In this document: positions 26,393-35,528 of the stretch, piece after piece
Layout: each line of letters starts with the position of its first letter
How positions within the stretch are numbered: position 1 is the first letter of the stretch
Assembly (NCBI GenBank): GCA_002353815.1
Contig: DEKK01000006.1
Span: 1 to 64,000 of the forward strand
Direction of reading: 5' to 3'
Length of the DNA stretch: 64,000 nt
Source of the DNA: Bifidobacteriaceae bacterium UBA2724
GTDB lineage: Bacteria > Actinomycetota > Actinomycetes > Actinomycetales > Bifidobacteriaceae
Position numbers and translations under genes: made by a program
The notes under the pieces: generated by a model
Seen by the model: only the letters and a program-made list of their open reading frames with translations
The model's database searches: none
Told to the model about the DNA's origin: nothing

Positions 26393-29032
26393 ATGAATGA
26401 AATGAATACGAACGACGATGTTTCCGACGACCTTATCGGCCGCAAGGGCATCTACTGGGATGATGCTCCCGGCGCTTCCCGCGCCGATGACGACACCCAA
26501 CCAGACGAGGTCGCCAATTCTTTTCATGGCGTTGTTTTTGATTCGTCCGTCGTGGGAACGATGTCCGTGCATCCGGAATCCGTTTCCGCTGCGCCGACGC
26601 AGCCGGCGCCCCAGGCCGAACCTGATGGAATCGATGATGTCGATGATGACAGGCGTCGTGAAATCGCCCAGGCTTTCCATGCACAGGAAGGCATGAGCGG
26701 CGTGATGGTGTCGGAACCGCAGGATTTCTTTTCGGGAATTTCGCAGACCATGGACCTCACCCAGCAGCCAGACGAGGTTCAGAATGTCCTCCCCGGCGCA
26801 CACCCGCAAGGGGAAACGGACGCCGCGAGGGACGGGGACGACGAGGACGGGCGGCAGATCCCGCCGGCGCCGCTGCCGGTGCCTCCGCCCATCGATTTCA
26901 ACGCGGCGCAGGAGCCGCAGCCGTATGACCCGAACCGGCAGGACGGACCGGGGCAGGCCTATGGCCAGGAGCAGCCGTCCGGGCAGGACTGGGCGTATGG
27001 CCAGACGCAGGGCTACGGGATGCCGCCGCGGCCGACTGCGGAACAAAGCATGGAGCGGGCGGAGCGTGCGCTGGCCGCCGCAGGGGTCCGACCGGTCGGG
27101 GACATGCCGTCCGCAGACGCCGACGCTGCCGAAGGGAATCCCACGGCCGTCGGTTCCACGCCGTCCGGCCAGGATACGTCAGACGTGACGGATATGGCGG
27201 ATGCACAGGCTATGCCCGCATCCGCGCCTGCCTCAATGGACAGCGGAACGGATGGGGCGGCCGACGCCGACGGTGGCGCGGAGACGACGTCTGATTCCGC
27301 GGTCTCCGGCGACCAGGCGACGCCGGTCGTCTCTGTGGATGGCGCGACCGAACTCGTGAGCTCCGATGAAGCCGCTGATGAAGCCGCTGTGCCCGATGGC
27401 ATCGGGGAGGATTCCGAATCCGACGCTGAAGACGCCGAAACTACGGAATCCGCAGGTGCCGAGGACGCAGCGGCGGCAACCGACGAGACCGGTGCCACAG
27501 AATCCGCCGATGCCGCATCCGCGGCCGGGGACGCCGACGCAACCGACGAATCCCCTGCGCTGGACGCGGATTCGGCGGACGAAAAAGACAGCGATGAGAA
27601 AGACAGCGACGAGAAAGACGGCGCCGACGCCCCGGACGATGGCACGAGCGAGGAAGCCAAGGCGAAGAAGAAAATCAAGCGCCAGCAACAGCGCGAACAT
27701 GTGATGCGCCATATCGTGGCGCCGATTTCTGCGGCGCTCGCGGTCATCGTCTTGATTTTCGGCATCCTCAACGCCACCGTGTGGAAGCCCCAGCACGATA
27801 TCTCGGCCACCGCGTCCGACGTGACGACGCAGTATTCGACCATCGCATCAGCAGTGCTGCAGCTTGTCGATGACGACGTGCATGTCGCCGTGACCTCGCA
27901 GGACTCCTCGGCGGTCATCTGCGCGCAGGTGATGCAGAGCTCCGATGCCAGCGCGTGGGTCGCGGGGGTGAATCGCACTCAAATCAATGGCATGAAGTCA
28001 TGGAGCGAGCTGTCCATGCAGCAGTCCGCCGATGGCGACGCCGACACATCCCAGGACGTGCAAAACATGGTGCCCCAGAACTCGGATATGTGGATTGGCG
28101 CCACATGCGGCACCGGCACGATCGAACTTGACCAAAGCGCGCTCGCCAAGGATTCCACGCTGGTCATCGCCACCGATGCCGACAAGGCGGGCATGGAGGA
28201 CGCGGCCGGTGCGCCGTATTCCGTGACCCTGAGCTGGCACCGTGATTCCGTGCCGAACTACGCGCTGCCGTTCTTCGTCGTGGCCGCGGTGTTCGTGCTG
28301 CTCGCGCTGCTGGCGATCTTCCTCTTCTCGAAAGAGACGACGAAAGGCGATGACGACGAGCCCCCGGCATGGGAGCAGACCGCCGTGATGATGCGTATGC
28401 GCCGCAGGGAGCGCAGCTCCCATCGAGGCGACAGGCCGCAGCCTGAGAAAGGCGAGGACGAGCCGGGCGAACCGGTGAACTTCGTCGACGTCAACGACGG
28501 CGAGGCCGTCGAGATCAAGGATCAGCTGGGCGAGACCACGGCGTCGTATTCCGTGGCGGACTTCCGCGATTACTTCAACCAGCTGCAGAGCGAAAACCCC
28601 GATCTGGCGGCCGATGCGGTGCTGAGCAACGTCGCAGCCACCATCGGGGACGACGGCGGGGATTCCGCTGACGACGATGGAACCGCCGACAGCGCCAGCG
28701 ACGCCGCCGCGGGGAGCGACGGCGCTGCCGTCGCCGCCGAAACCGGCACGGCCGCTGGTTCCGACGCGGCGGAGCCCGGCGATGGCGGATCCGCCACGGA
28801 TGCCGCCGATGGGCCGATGCATGAGACCGGGGCACAGGATTACCCGACGCCGGGCGCCGAGAGCTATGTCGCGGATTCCGCAGACGAAGGCTATCTCGCC
28901 GACGACAAGTTCCGACCGCACCAGCCGACCGATGCAACGGACGCCGATGCCGCTTCCGGTTCCGCCGAAGCCGCGGAGACGCCTGGAACGGATGGCGACG
29001 GCGATGACGACCCTCAAGGAGATGAGCAGTGA
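26393..29032 (+). CDS. Large acidic two-pass membrane protein, function unknown
   Basis: An 879-residue protein. The first 430 residues are low-complexity and rich in Asp, Ala, Glu, Ser and Thr (including DEKDSDEKDSDEKDG), probably disordered and cytoplasmic. A basic patch (KAKKKIKRQQQREHVMRH) precedes membrane helix 1 near residues 441-462. A loop of about 160 residues with two cysteines follows, then membrane helix 2 near 624-646. The C-terminal 230 residues are again acidic and disordered, with a short ordered motif around EIKDQLGETTASYSVADFRDYFNQL. The next gene overlaps by four bases. No family is recognised. Its neighbours suggest a role at the cell envelope. Confidence 0.85.
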   Translation: MNEMNTNDDVSDDLIGRKGIYWDDAPGASRADDDTQPDEVANSFHGVVFDSSVVGTMSVHPESVSAAPTQPAPQAEPDGIDDVDDDRRREIAQAFHAQEGMSGVMVSEPQDFFSGISQTMDLTQQPDEVQNVLPGAHPQGETDAARDGDDEDGRQIPPAPLPVPPPIDFNAAQEPQPYDPNRQDGPGQAYGQEQPSGQDWAYGQTQGYGMPPRPTAEQSMERAERALAAAGVRPVGDMPSADADAAEGNPTAVGSTPSGQDTSDVTDMADAQAMPASAPASMDSGTDGAADADGGAETTSDSAVSGDQATPVVSVDGATELVSSDEAADEAAVPDGIGEDSESDAEDAETTESAGAEDAAAATDETGATESADAASAAGDADATDESPALDADSADEKDSDEKDSDEKDGADAPDDGTSEEAKAKKKIKRQQQREHVMRHIVAPISAALAVIVLIFGILNATVWKPQHDISATASDVTTQYSTIASAVLQLVDDDVHVAVTSQDSSAVICAQVMQSSDASAWVAGVNRTQINGMKSWSELSMQQSADGDADTSQDVQNMVPQNSDMWIGATCGTGTIELDQSALAKDSTLVIATDADKAGMEDAAGAPYSVTLSWHRDSVPNYALPFFVVAAVFVLLALLAIFLFSKETTKGDDDEPPAWEQTAVMMRMRRRERSSHRGDRPQPEKGEDEPGEPVNFVDVNDGEAVEIKDQLGETTASYSVADFRDYFNQLQSENPDLAADAVLSNVAATIGDDGGDSADDDGTADSASDAAAGSDGAAVAAETGTAAGSDAAEPGDGGSATDAADGPMHETGAQDYPTPGAESYVADSADEGYLADDKFRPHQPTDATDADAASGSAEAAETPGTDGDGDDDPQGDEQ

Positions 29033-30063
29033 CCATGACGTTCAGGACTCATACATCCATGATGCGCAAGGCTGCCGCCGTCTGTGTCGCGGCAGCGCTG
29101 CTCGGATCGATGGGCGCATGCTCCGAACCGCTGCCGACGGTGCAGTCCGAGACGACGGCCACGCCGGCCGTGACCGTGCAGCTTCCGGTGACCGAAGACC
29201 AGGAGAAGCAGATCCGCGCCCGGATTCTCGACGTCGTCAATTCGGCGACTGAAAACAAGGACGCCTCGCAGCTCTCCTCGCGGGTGAGCGGTCCCGAACT
29301 TGACATCCGCACCAGCGAAATCGCCGTGTATGCCTTTACTGGCAACGCGGATGACGCAATCGAGCTGCCTTCCGAGGCATCGCAGATCAATCTGCCGATC
29401 ACCACGTCGTGGCCGCGGTCCATCTTCACCATCACCACCACGACAAGCGACCAGCAGTCCCAGCGTCTGTTGGTGATGACGCAGGATTCCGCGCATAGCG
29501 ACTACAAGCTGTGGGGCGTGTGCCCGCTGTTCCAGAACGTGCAGATGCCGGCGTTCTCGGTCGACGGCAACCTGCTGGGCGGCGCCGACGACACGGGATT
29601 CGTGCTGACGCCGAAGGACGCCCTGACGCAGTACGCCGACGTGTTGCAGAACGGCGATTCCAGCGCCAGCGCCAGCCTGTTCGAAGACGACCAGCTGCGC
29701 CAGAACATCAGCTCGGTGTCTTCCAAGATCCAGCAGACCTTCGATGACACGGGCGTGCAGTTCTCGCAGACCGAGGAATTCACCGCCGATGACTCGCAGA
29801 TACAGGTGATGCATACGGCCGACGGCGGTGAGCTCGTGGTCGGACGCATCGACTCGGTGTGGACGCGCTCGCTTGACCAGAACCGCCAGGCGCTGCCTGC
29901 CTCGGATGCCGAGAAGGCGCTGTTCGGCGCCACGGAGGCCACCAACAGCATCAAGGTGACGTATGTCAACACGGTGGCCCTGTATGTGCCTGCGGCCGAT
30001 TCCGGCCAGCAGATCCGCGCCGTCGGGGCGCAACGCCAGCCGGTGAAGGCAGAGGCGGTCTGA
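29029..30063 (+). CDS. Secreted lipoprotein of unknown function
   Basis: A 344-residue protein whose GTG start overlaps the preceding stop as GTGA, so it is probably cotranslated with the large membrane protein. An ATG at 29035 is an alternative. The signal peptide (MMRKAAAVCVAAALLGSMGA) ends in a lipobox with the cysteine at CSEP. The mature part is soluble and mixed alpha/beta, with no recognised domain. Pairing with an adjacent membrane protein that has an extracytoplasmic loop suggests a complex on the outer face of the membrane. Confidence 0.85.
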   Translation: MTMTFRTHTSMMRKAAAVCVAAALLGSMGACSEPLPTVQSETTATPAVTVQLPVTEDQEKQIRARILDVVNSATENKDASQLSSRVSGPELDIRTSEIAVYAFTGNADDAIELPSEASQINLPITTSWPRSIFTITTTTSDQQSQRLLVMTQDSAHSDYKLWGVCPLFQNVQMPAFSVDGNLLGGADDTGFVLTPKDALTQYADVLQNGDSSASASLFEDDQLRQNISSVSSKIQQTFDDTGVQFSQTEEFTADDSQIQVMHTADGGELVVGRIDSVWTRSLDQNRQALPASDAEKALFGATEATNSIKVTYVNTVALYVPAADSGQQIRAVGAQRQPVKAEAV

Positions 30064-30193
30064 TCGATGGACGAGGCTCCGCATCCGGTTTCGGACCGGG
30101 CGGGGCCTTTCGTCTGCCCCGTCCCCGCGTGGTCTTTGTCAGCTGTCGGCGAACGGGCTTGCGCATCGCGCAGATGCGCGAAAGGATAGGAAT

Positions 30194-31153
30194 ATGGCTA
30201 ATAATGAACGCAATCTGTCGGGCATGAATCTCTACGGCGCGGTGGACCTCGAATCGCTCAAACACAAGGTCGACGCCAAGGAAGGCGAAGGCGGTGGCGC
30301 CCCCAAGGCGGGCAAATACGTCATCGACGTGACCATGGCGAACTTCGAGGCAGTGGTCCGCACGTCCGCGACGTTCCCTGTGCTGCTGCTCGTCTGGCTC
30401 ACGGACGACGACCGCTGCTTCCCCATGGCCAAGCGCCTCGGCGACATGGTCAACGGCATGGAGGGCAAGATGCAGCTTGCCCGCGTCGATGCCAAGGAAA
30501 GCCCCGAGATCGTGCAGGCGCTGCGCGTGCAGGGCGCTCCGGCGCTTTTCGCCATCCTCAACGGACAGCCGATGCCGATCGTGCAGGGCGTGCCGGGCGA
30601 CAGCGAGCTTGAACAGATCGAACAGCAGGTCGTGCCCAAGCTGCTGCAGGTCGCGCAGCAGGCGGGCATCACCGGCACCGCCCCCATGACGGGCGACGGT
30701 GATGACGCCTCGGACGATGACGGCAAGCCGACCGAAGAGCCGATCCCCGAAGAGCATCGCGTGGCCCACGAACTGGCCCAGCAGGGCGATTATTCGGGTG
30801 CCGCCGAGGAATACGCCAAGGTGGTCGAGCGCAATCCGCAGGACGCCCGCGCCGCGAGGGAGCGCGCGAAGTGCCTGCTGCTGGCGCGCAACGGTTCGTC
30901 GGATGTGCGCACCGTGCGCGCCGCCGCCGCGAAGAACCCCGATGACGTCGACGCGCAGCTCGATGTGGCGGACGTCGACATGATCGGCGGGCAGATTTCC
31001 GATGCATTCGACCGCCTGCTTGATTTCTTCGCCACGCATCCCAAGGACCGCGACGCCGTGCGCACGCGTCTGCTGGAATACTTCGCGATCCCCGATGCGA
31101 CCGATTCGCGTGTCGCCGCAGCGCGCCGCCGTCTGGCGACGCTGATGTACTGA
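30194..31153 (+). CDS. Thioredoxin-fold plus TPR protein (YbbN/CnoX-like)
   Basis: A 319-residue cytoplasmic protein. The thioredoxin-like domain (about residues 43-160) includes FPVLLLVWLTDDDRCFPMAKR, where a normal thioredoxin has Trp-Cys-Gly-Pro-Cys; only one cysteine is present, so it cannot act as a standard dithiol reductase. The cis-proline loop is in GAPALFAIL. An acidic linker (DGDDASDDDGK) leads to TPR-like helices (AHELAQQGDYSGAAEEYAKVVE). This architecture matches the YbbN/CnoX holdase and co-chaperone family. The ATG at 30194 follows AAAGGATAGG. Confidence 0.88.
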   Translation: MANNERNLSGMNLYGAVDLESLKHKVDAKEGEGGGAPKAGKYVIDVTMANFEAVVRTSATFPVLLLVWLTDDDRCFPMAKRLGDMVNGMEGKMQLARVDAKESPEIVQALRVQGAPALFAILNGQPMPIVQGVPGDSELEQIEQQVVPKLLQVAQQAGITGTAPMTGDGDDASDDDGKPTEEPIPEEHRVAHELAQQGDYSGAAEEYAKVVERNPQDARAARERAKCLLLARNGSSDVRTVRAAAAKNPDDVDAQLDVADVDMIGGQISDAFDRLLDFFATHPKDRDAVRTRLLEYFAIPDATDSRVAAARRRLATLMY

Positions 31154-31274
31154 TCGCGGTCGTCTGACGACTGCCGCGCCCGGCATTGCGCTTGCGCCGC
31201 GCCCGGGAATTGCACCGTCGTGCGCACCGCGCGGCACGCCGTCGCGAATCGTTCGTGAAAATCCGGATTGCGGG

Positions 31275-31280
31275 TATCAT
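31275..31280 (+). promoter_or_regulatory. Probable -10 box of tRNA-Arg
   Basis: TATCAT lies 11 bases upstream of the tRNA 5' end. The -35 (TTCGTG, 17 bases upstream) is weak. Confidence 0.4.
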
Positions 31281-31291
31281 GGACGGGGCAT

Positions 31292-31367
31292 GGGTCTGTA
31301 GCTCAGTGGATAGAGCGTCTGTCTCCGGAACAGAAGGTCGTGGGTTCGAATCCCATTAGACCCACCA
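31292..31367 (+). tRNA. tRNA-Arg (CCG)
   Basis: A 76-base cloverleaf with CCA encoded. The acceptor stem is GGGTCTG with TAGACCC (one G-T wobble), the anticodon arm is TCTGT-CTCCGGA-ACAGA, and the T loop is TTCGAAT. It reads CGG codons. Confidence 0.97.
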
Positions 31368-31370
31368 TCG

Positions 31371-31394
31371 GCGGGGCTTCGGCCCCGCTTTTTT
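31371..31394 (+). terminator. tRNA-Arg terminator
   Basis: GCGGGGC-TTCG-GCCCCGC is followed directly by TTTTTT. Confidence 0.92.
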
Positions 31395-31581
31395 GTTGCC
31401 TGCGGTCGGTTTTCCTCAAAGGCCGGGGGCGGACTGGACGCCGTGGCGCCGGGGGGCTTGCCGCAGGCGTTGGGCGCGGTCGAGTGGCGGAACGTGCGCC
31501 GCCGGCACTGCCGTGGTGCGACATAATGGCATCGGATGCGCGGATGGCCGCTGCATTCATGCGCATCACGATGCGCATGCA

Positions 31582-31646
31582 CACGATGGCATGCACGCGA
31601 GACGCATGCACACGATGGCATGCACGCGAGACGCATGCACACGATG
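31582..31646 (+). repeat. Tandem 29-base repeat upstream of ridA
   Basis: Two exact copies (31582-31610, 31611-31639) plus a 7-base start of a third. The unit begins CACGATGGCATGCACGC. A diverged partial copy precedes them at about 31567. The array ends immediately before the ridA ribosome binding site. Confidence 0.9.
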
Positions 31647-31658
31647 AAAGGTCACATC

Positions 31659-32045
31659 ATGGCAGAACTTGAAGCAATCGAAACCCAGAACGCTCCCGCG
31701 GCCCTTGGCGCATACAGCCAGGCGGTGCGCGCCAACGGCTTCGTGTTCGTCTCCGGCCAGCTCGGCATCGACCCGGCCACCGGCAAGCTCGCGGGCGACA
31801 CTGCCGCCGAGCAGGCCGCGCAGTCCGTCAAGAACATCGCCAACATCCTCGCCGAGGCCGGTCTGGGAACCGACCGCGTGGTCCGCGCGACCATCTACAT
31901 GAAGAACGTCGAAGACTTCAAGGCGATCGACGCTGAATACGCCAAGGTGTTCGGCACCGGCGTGAAGCCGGCGCGCGTCGCGTTCGGCGGCAACAACCTC
32001 CCCACGGGCGCCCTGGTCGAGATCGACGCCATCGCCGCCGAGTGA
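31659..32045 (+). CDS. ridA: RidA-family enamine/imine deaminase
   Basis: A 128-residue YjgF/YER057c/UK114 protein that hydrolyses reactive 2-aminoacrylate and related imines released by PLP enzymes. Conserved features are the N-terminal AYSQAVRANGFVFVSGQLG, the substrate-binding arginine in KPARVAF and the C-terminal PTGALVEIDAIA. Length is standard, and the protein forms trimers in its family. The ATG at 31659 follows GAAAGG, placed just after the 29-base repeats. Confidence 0.95.
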   Translation: MAELEAIETQNAPAALGAYSQAVRANGFVFVSGQLGIDPATGKLAGDTAAEQAAQSVKNIANILAEAGLGTDRVVRATIYMKNVEDFKAIDAEYAKVFGTGVKPARVAFGGNNLPTGALVEIDAIAAE

Positions 32046-32155
32046 ACGGCGTCCAGACGGCCGGCCGGAGCTGACTGCGGCGCCGCCGTTCCACGCGATA
32101 TCTGCTCGTGGCATTACGGTATATGCGGCACGGCATTGACTTTGGAGGTTGGCAT

Positions 32156-33649
32156 ATGGCCCAGCGCAAGGCTTCTGCGGATTCCCGGCACACGACGGAT
32201 CCCCAGGTGGATGGGACCCGTCGTGAGGCGGGTGCTCCGGATCCGGATGACGGCGGCACCGTGCACGACCAGCTCGAACGCACGATGGAGTCGCGCCATC
32301 TCACCATGATCTCGCTGGGCGGCGTCATCGGCACCGGGCTCTTCCTGAGCTCGGGCCACACCATCAACCAGGCCGGCCCGTTCGGCTCCGTGCTGGCTTA
32401 TCTCATCGGCTCGGCGCTGGTGTACTGCGTCATGCTGTCGCTTGGCGAGCTGTCGGTGGCGATGCCGTACGCCGGCAGTTTCCATCTGTATGCACGCCGC
32501 TTCATCGGACCCGGCACGGGCTTCACGATCGCGATCCTGTATTGGCTCAACTGGGCGGTCGCCCTGGCATCGGAGTTCACCGCCGCCGGTCTGCTCATGC
32601 AGCGGTGGTTCCCCGATTCGTCGGCATGGGTGTGGAGCGCGCTGTTCATCGTCGTGGTGTTCGTGCTCAACATCCTGTCGGTGCGCATGTACGGCGAGGC
32701 GGAGTTCTGGTTCGCGAGCATCAAGGTGTTGGCGATTCTGGCGTTCATCGTGATCGGCATTCTCGCGGTCGTGGGCGTGATTCCGATCGCCGGTCGCACG
32801 TCCGCGCCCTTGCTGGGCAACTACACCGCGGACGGATTGTTCCCCAACGGCGTGCTTCCGGTGTTCTCGACCCTGCTCACCGTGGTGTTTGCGTTCTCGG
32901 GCACCGAGGTGATCGGCGTGGCCGCGGGCGAGACCAAGGACCCGCAGGTCGCCGTGCCCAAGGCCGTGCGCACCACGGTGCTGCGCCTGGTCATCTTCTT
33001 CATCGGCTCGATCGCCGTGATGGGCGCGCTGATTCCCTGGCGCGAGGCGGGCGTGGACGCCAGCCCGTTCGTGCTGGTGTTCCAAAGCATCGGCATGCCG
33101 TTCGCCGGCGATATCATGAACGCCGTGGTGCTCACCGCCGTGCTGTCGGCCGCGAATTCCGGCCTGTATGTGTGCTCGCGCATGGTGTGGTCGCTGGCCA
33201 AGGAAGACATGCTGCCCCGGTCGCTGTCCAAGACGAACTTCCGCGGCGTGCCGGTGTTCGCCGTGCTCATCAGCCTCGCCGGAGGTCTGCTCGCGCTGCT
33301 GTCGAGCGTCGTCGCGGCCGACACCGTGTATCTCGTGCTGGTGGCGGTGTCCGGATTGTCCACGCTGCTCGTGTGGATCTCGGTGTCCGTCTGCCACATC
33401 CTGTTCCACCGTGAGATGCGGGCGAAGGGCATATCCCCCGAAACGCTGGCGTATCGCGCGCCCGGATACCCCGTGGTGCCGATCGTGGCTCTCGTGCTGT
33501 GCGCGCTGTCGCTCGTGCTCGTGGCCGCCGATCCGTCGCAGCGCTCCACTCTGGTGATGATGGTGCCCGCCGTCGCGCTGTGCTATGTCTTCTACTACGC
33601 GCGCGAGGCGTGGCGTGCGCGGCATCCGAAGCACGACGTCGAGCTGTGA
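32156..33649 (+). CDS. Amino-acid permease (APC superfamily, LysP/GabP-like)
   Basis: A 497-residue proton-coupled permease with a hydrophilic 45-residue head and about 12 membrane helices. The family signature is MISLGGVIGTGLFLSSG in helix 1, with FSGTEVIGVAAGETKDPQ near helix 6-7. This matches the amino-acid transporter (AAT) branch that includes LysP, AroP and GabP. The substrate cannot be fixed from sequence; proximity to lysA is suggestive but the genes are not in one operon. The ATG at 32156 follows TTTGGAGGTTGGCAT. Confidence 0.93.
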   Translation: MAQRKASADSRHTTDPQVDGTRREAGAPDPDDGGTVHDQLERTMESRHLTMISLGGVIGTGLFLSSGHTINQAGPFGSVLAYLIGSALVYCVMLSLGELSVAMPYAGSFHLYARRFIGPGTGFTIAILYWLNWAVALASEFTAAGLLMQRWFPDSSAWVWSALFIVVVFVLNILSVRMYGEAEFWFASIKVLAILAFIVIGILAVVGVIPIAGRTSAPLLGNYTADGLFPNGVLPVFSTLLTVVFAFSGTEVIGVAAGETKDPQVAVPKAVRTTVLRLVIFFIGSIAVMGALIPWREAGVDASPFVLVFQSIGMPFAGDIMNAVVLTAVLSAANSGLYVCSRMVWSLAKEDMLPRSLSKTNFRGVPVFAVLISLAGGLLALLSSVVAADTVYLVLVAVSGLSTLLVWISVSVCHILFHREMRAKGISPETLAYRAPGYPVVPIVALVLCALSLVLVAADPSQRSTLVMMVPAVALCYVFYYAREAWRARHPKHDVEL

Positions 33650-33728
33650 CGGCGTGGTGCCTCCCGGGCGGCGCGCCCTGGCGGCGCCGTGCATGAATCC
33701 CTGCGGGTGACTTGTGCAACGCCCTCGC

Positions 33729-33734
33729 TAGACT
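33729..33734 (+). promoter_or_regulatory. -10 box of a leaderless start (argS)
   Basis: TAGACT is 7 bases before the ATG at 33742; no ribosome binding site is present. Confidence 0.5.
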
Positions 33735-33741
33735 TTGAAGA

Positions 33742-35514
33742 ATGAATCCTGAAGCACTCGCAGACATTATTTCCAGCACCGCCCATGACATGGCGGCATC
33801 GGGCGAAGCCGGCCAGCTCGCCGAAGACATGATCCCTGCCAAGATCGTCGTCATGCGCCCCAAGGACCGCTCGCATGGCGACTGGGCCACCAACATCGCC
33901 ATGCAGCTGGGCAAGAAGGCCGGCATGCCGCCGCGCGACCTCGCGCAGCTTTTCGCCGCCCGCCTCGGACAGGCCGACGGCATCGCCTCCGTCGAAGTGG
34001 CGGGCCCCGGCTTCATCAACATCACGCTCGATTCTGCCTCCGCCGCGGCGGTCGTCGGTCAGGTGCTTGACGAGGGTGCGGAATTCGGCCGCAACACGCA
34101 TCTTTCCGGCCGCACCCTCAACCTCGAATTCGTCTCGGCCAACCCCACCGGACCGATTCATATCGGCGGCACCCGCTGGGCGGCCGTGGGTGACTCCATG
34201 GCCCGTGTGCTCGAGGCCAACGGCGCCAAGGTGGTGCGCGAATACTATTTCAACGACCACGGCACCCAGATCGACCGCTTCGCCAAGTCCCTCGTCGCCG
34301 CCGCCCATGGCGAGGAAACCCCGGAGGACGGCTACAAGGGCGCGTACATCAACGAAATCGCACAGCGTGTGATCGACGAGGCCAAGACCGACGGGGTGGA
34401 CGTGCTGGCGCTTCCGCGCGTCACCGGTGAGGACGGCGCCGAGGGCGATTCGGCGCAGCGCGAGGAATTCCGCAAGCGCGCCGTGCCCATGATGTTCGCC
34501 GAGATCCAGCAGTCCATGAGGGACTTCCGCGTGAACTTCGACGTGTGGTTCCATGAGAACAGCCTGTACCAGAACGGTTCCGTCGACAAGGCGATCGCGC
34601 TGCTGCGCGCCAAGGGCGACATCTACGAAAAGGACGGCGCCACCTGGTTCGCCTCGACGAAGTACGGTGACGACAAGGACCGCGTCATCATTAAGTCCGA
34701 CGGCAACTACGCGTATTTCGCCGCCGACATCGCGTATTACTACGACAAGCGCCACCGTGCCGAGGACCCCGCCGACATCGCCATCTACATGCTGGGCGCC
34801 GACCACCACGGCTACATCGGCCGCATGATGGCCATGTGCGCCGCGTTCGGCGACAAGCCCGGCGAGAACATGCAGATTCTCATCGGCCAGCTCGTGAACG
34901 TTATCAAGGACGGCAAGCCGGTGCGCATGTCGAAGCGCGCGGGCAACGTCGTCACCATCGACGACCTCGTCGAGGCCATCGGCGTCGACGCATCACGGTA
35001 TTCGCTGGCCCGCACCAGCTACGACCAGTCCGTCGACATCGACCTGGACCTGCTCGCCAGCCATTCCAACGACAATCCCGTGTACTACGTGCAGTACGCG
35101 CACGCGCGCTCCAAGAACGTCGACCGCAACGCCGCCGAGGCCGGGATCACCCGTGACGGCGCCGACCTGTCGCTGCTCGACACCGAGGCCGACGGCGAGC
35201 TCCTTGCGCAGATCGCGCTGTATCCGTCCATGCTGGCGCAGGCCGGCGACGAGCGCGAGCCGCATCGCGTGGCGCATTACCTCGAGGAGCTCGCGGGCCG
35301 CTACCACAAGTGGTACGCCGCCGAGCGCGTGGTGCCCATGGAGCTCACGGACGCCGAGAAGCAGGGCGACGCCGCCGACGTCGCGGCGCTCGCCATCGCC
35401 AAGAACCCGGAGCCAGCCCGCGCCGCCGCACGTCTGTGCCTCAACGACGCCGCCCAGCGCGTGATTGCCAACGGCCTTGATCTTCTCGGCGTGACGGCGC
35501 CCGAGAAGATGTGA
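33742..35514 (+). CDS. argS: Arginyl-tRNA synthetase
   Basis: A 590-residue class I synthetase. The N-terminal tRNA-D-loop-binding domain comes first, then the HIGH-type motif in SANPTGPIHIGGTRWA (near residues 131-146), the KMSK-like motif as VRMSKRAGN, and the C-terminal DALR anticodon domain (ERVVPMELTDAEK). The start is the ATG behind the leaderless -10 box. lysA follows at once, with its ribosome binding site overlapping the argS stop, as is common in actinobacteria. Confidence 0.97.
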   Translation: MNPEALADIISSTAHDMAASGEAGQLAEDMIPAKIVVMRPKDRSHGDWATNIAMQLGKKAGMPPRDLAQLFAARLGQADGIASVEVAGPGFINITLDSASAAAVVGQVLDEGAEFGRNTHLSGRTLNLEFVSANPTGPIHIGGTRWAAVGDSMARVLEANGAKVVREYYFNDHGTQIDRFAKSLVAAAHGEETPEDGYKGAYINEIAQRVIDEAKTDGVDVLALPRVTGEDGAEGDSAQREEFRKRAVPMMFAEIQQSMRDFRVNFDVWFHENSLYQNGSVDKAIALLRAKGDIYEKDGATWFASTKYGDDKDRVIIKSDGNYAYFAADIAYYYDKRHRAEDPADIAIYMLGADHHGYIGRMMAMCAAFGDKPGENMQILIGQLVNVIKDGKPVRMSKRAGNVVTIDDLVEAIGVDASRYSLARTSYDQSVDIDLDLLASHSNDNPVYYVQYAHARSKNVDRNAAEAGITRDGADLSLLDTEADGELLAQIALYPSMLAQAGDEREPHRVAHYLEELAGRYHKWYAAERVVPMELTDAEKQGDAADVAALAIAKNPEPARAAARLCLNDAAQRVIANGLDLLGVTAPEKM

Positions 35515-35528
35515 CGAAGGAGACCATC

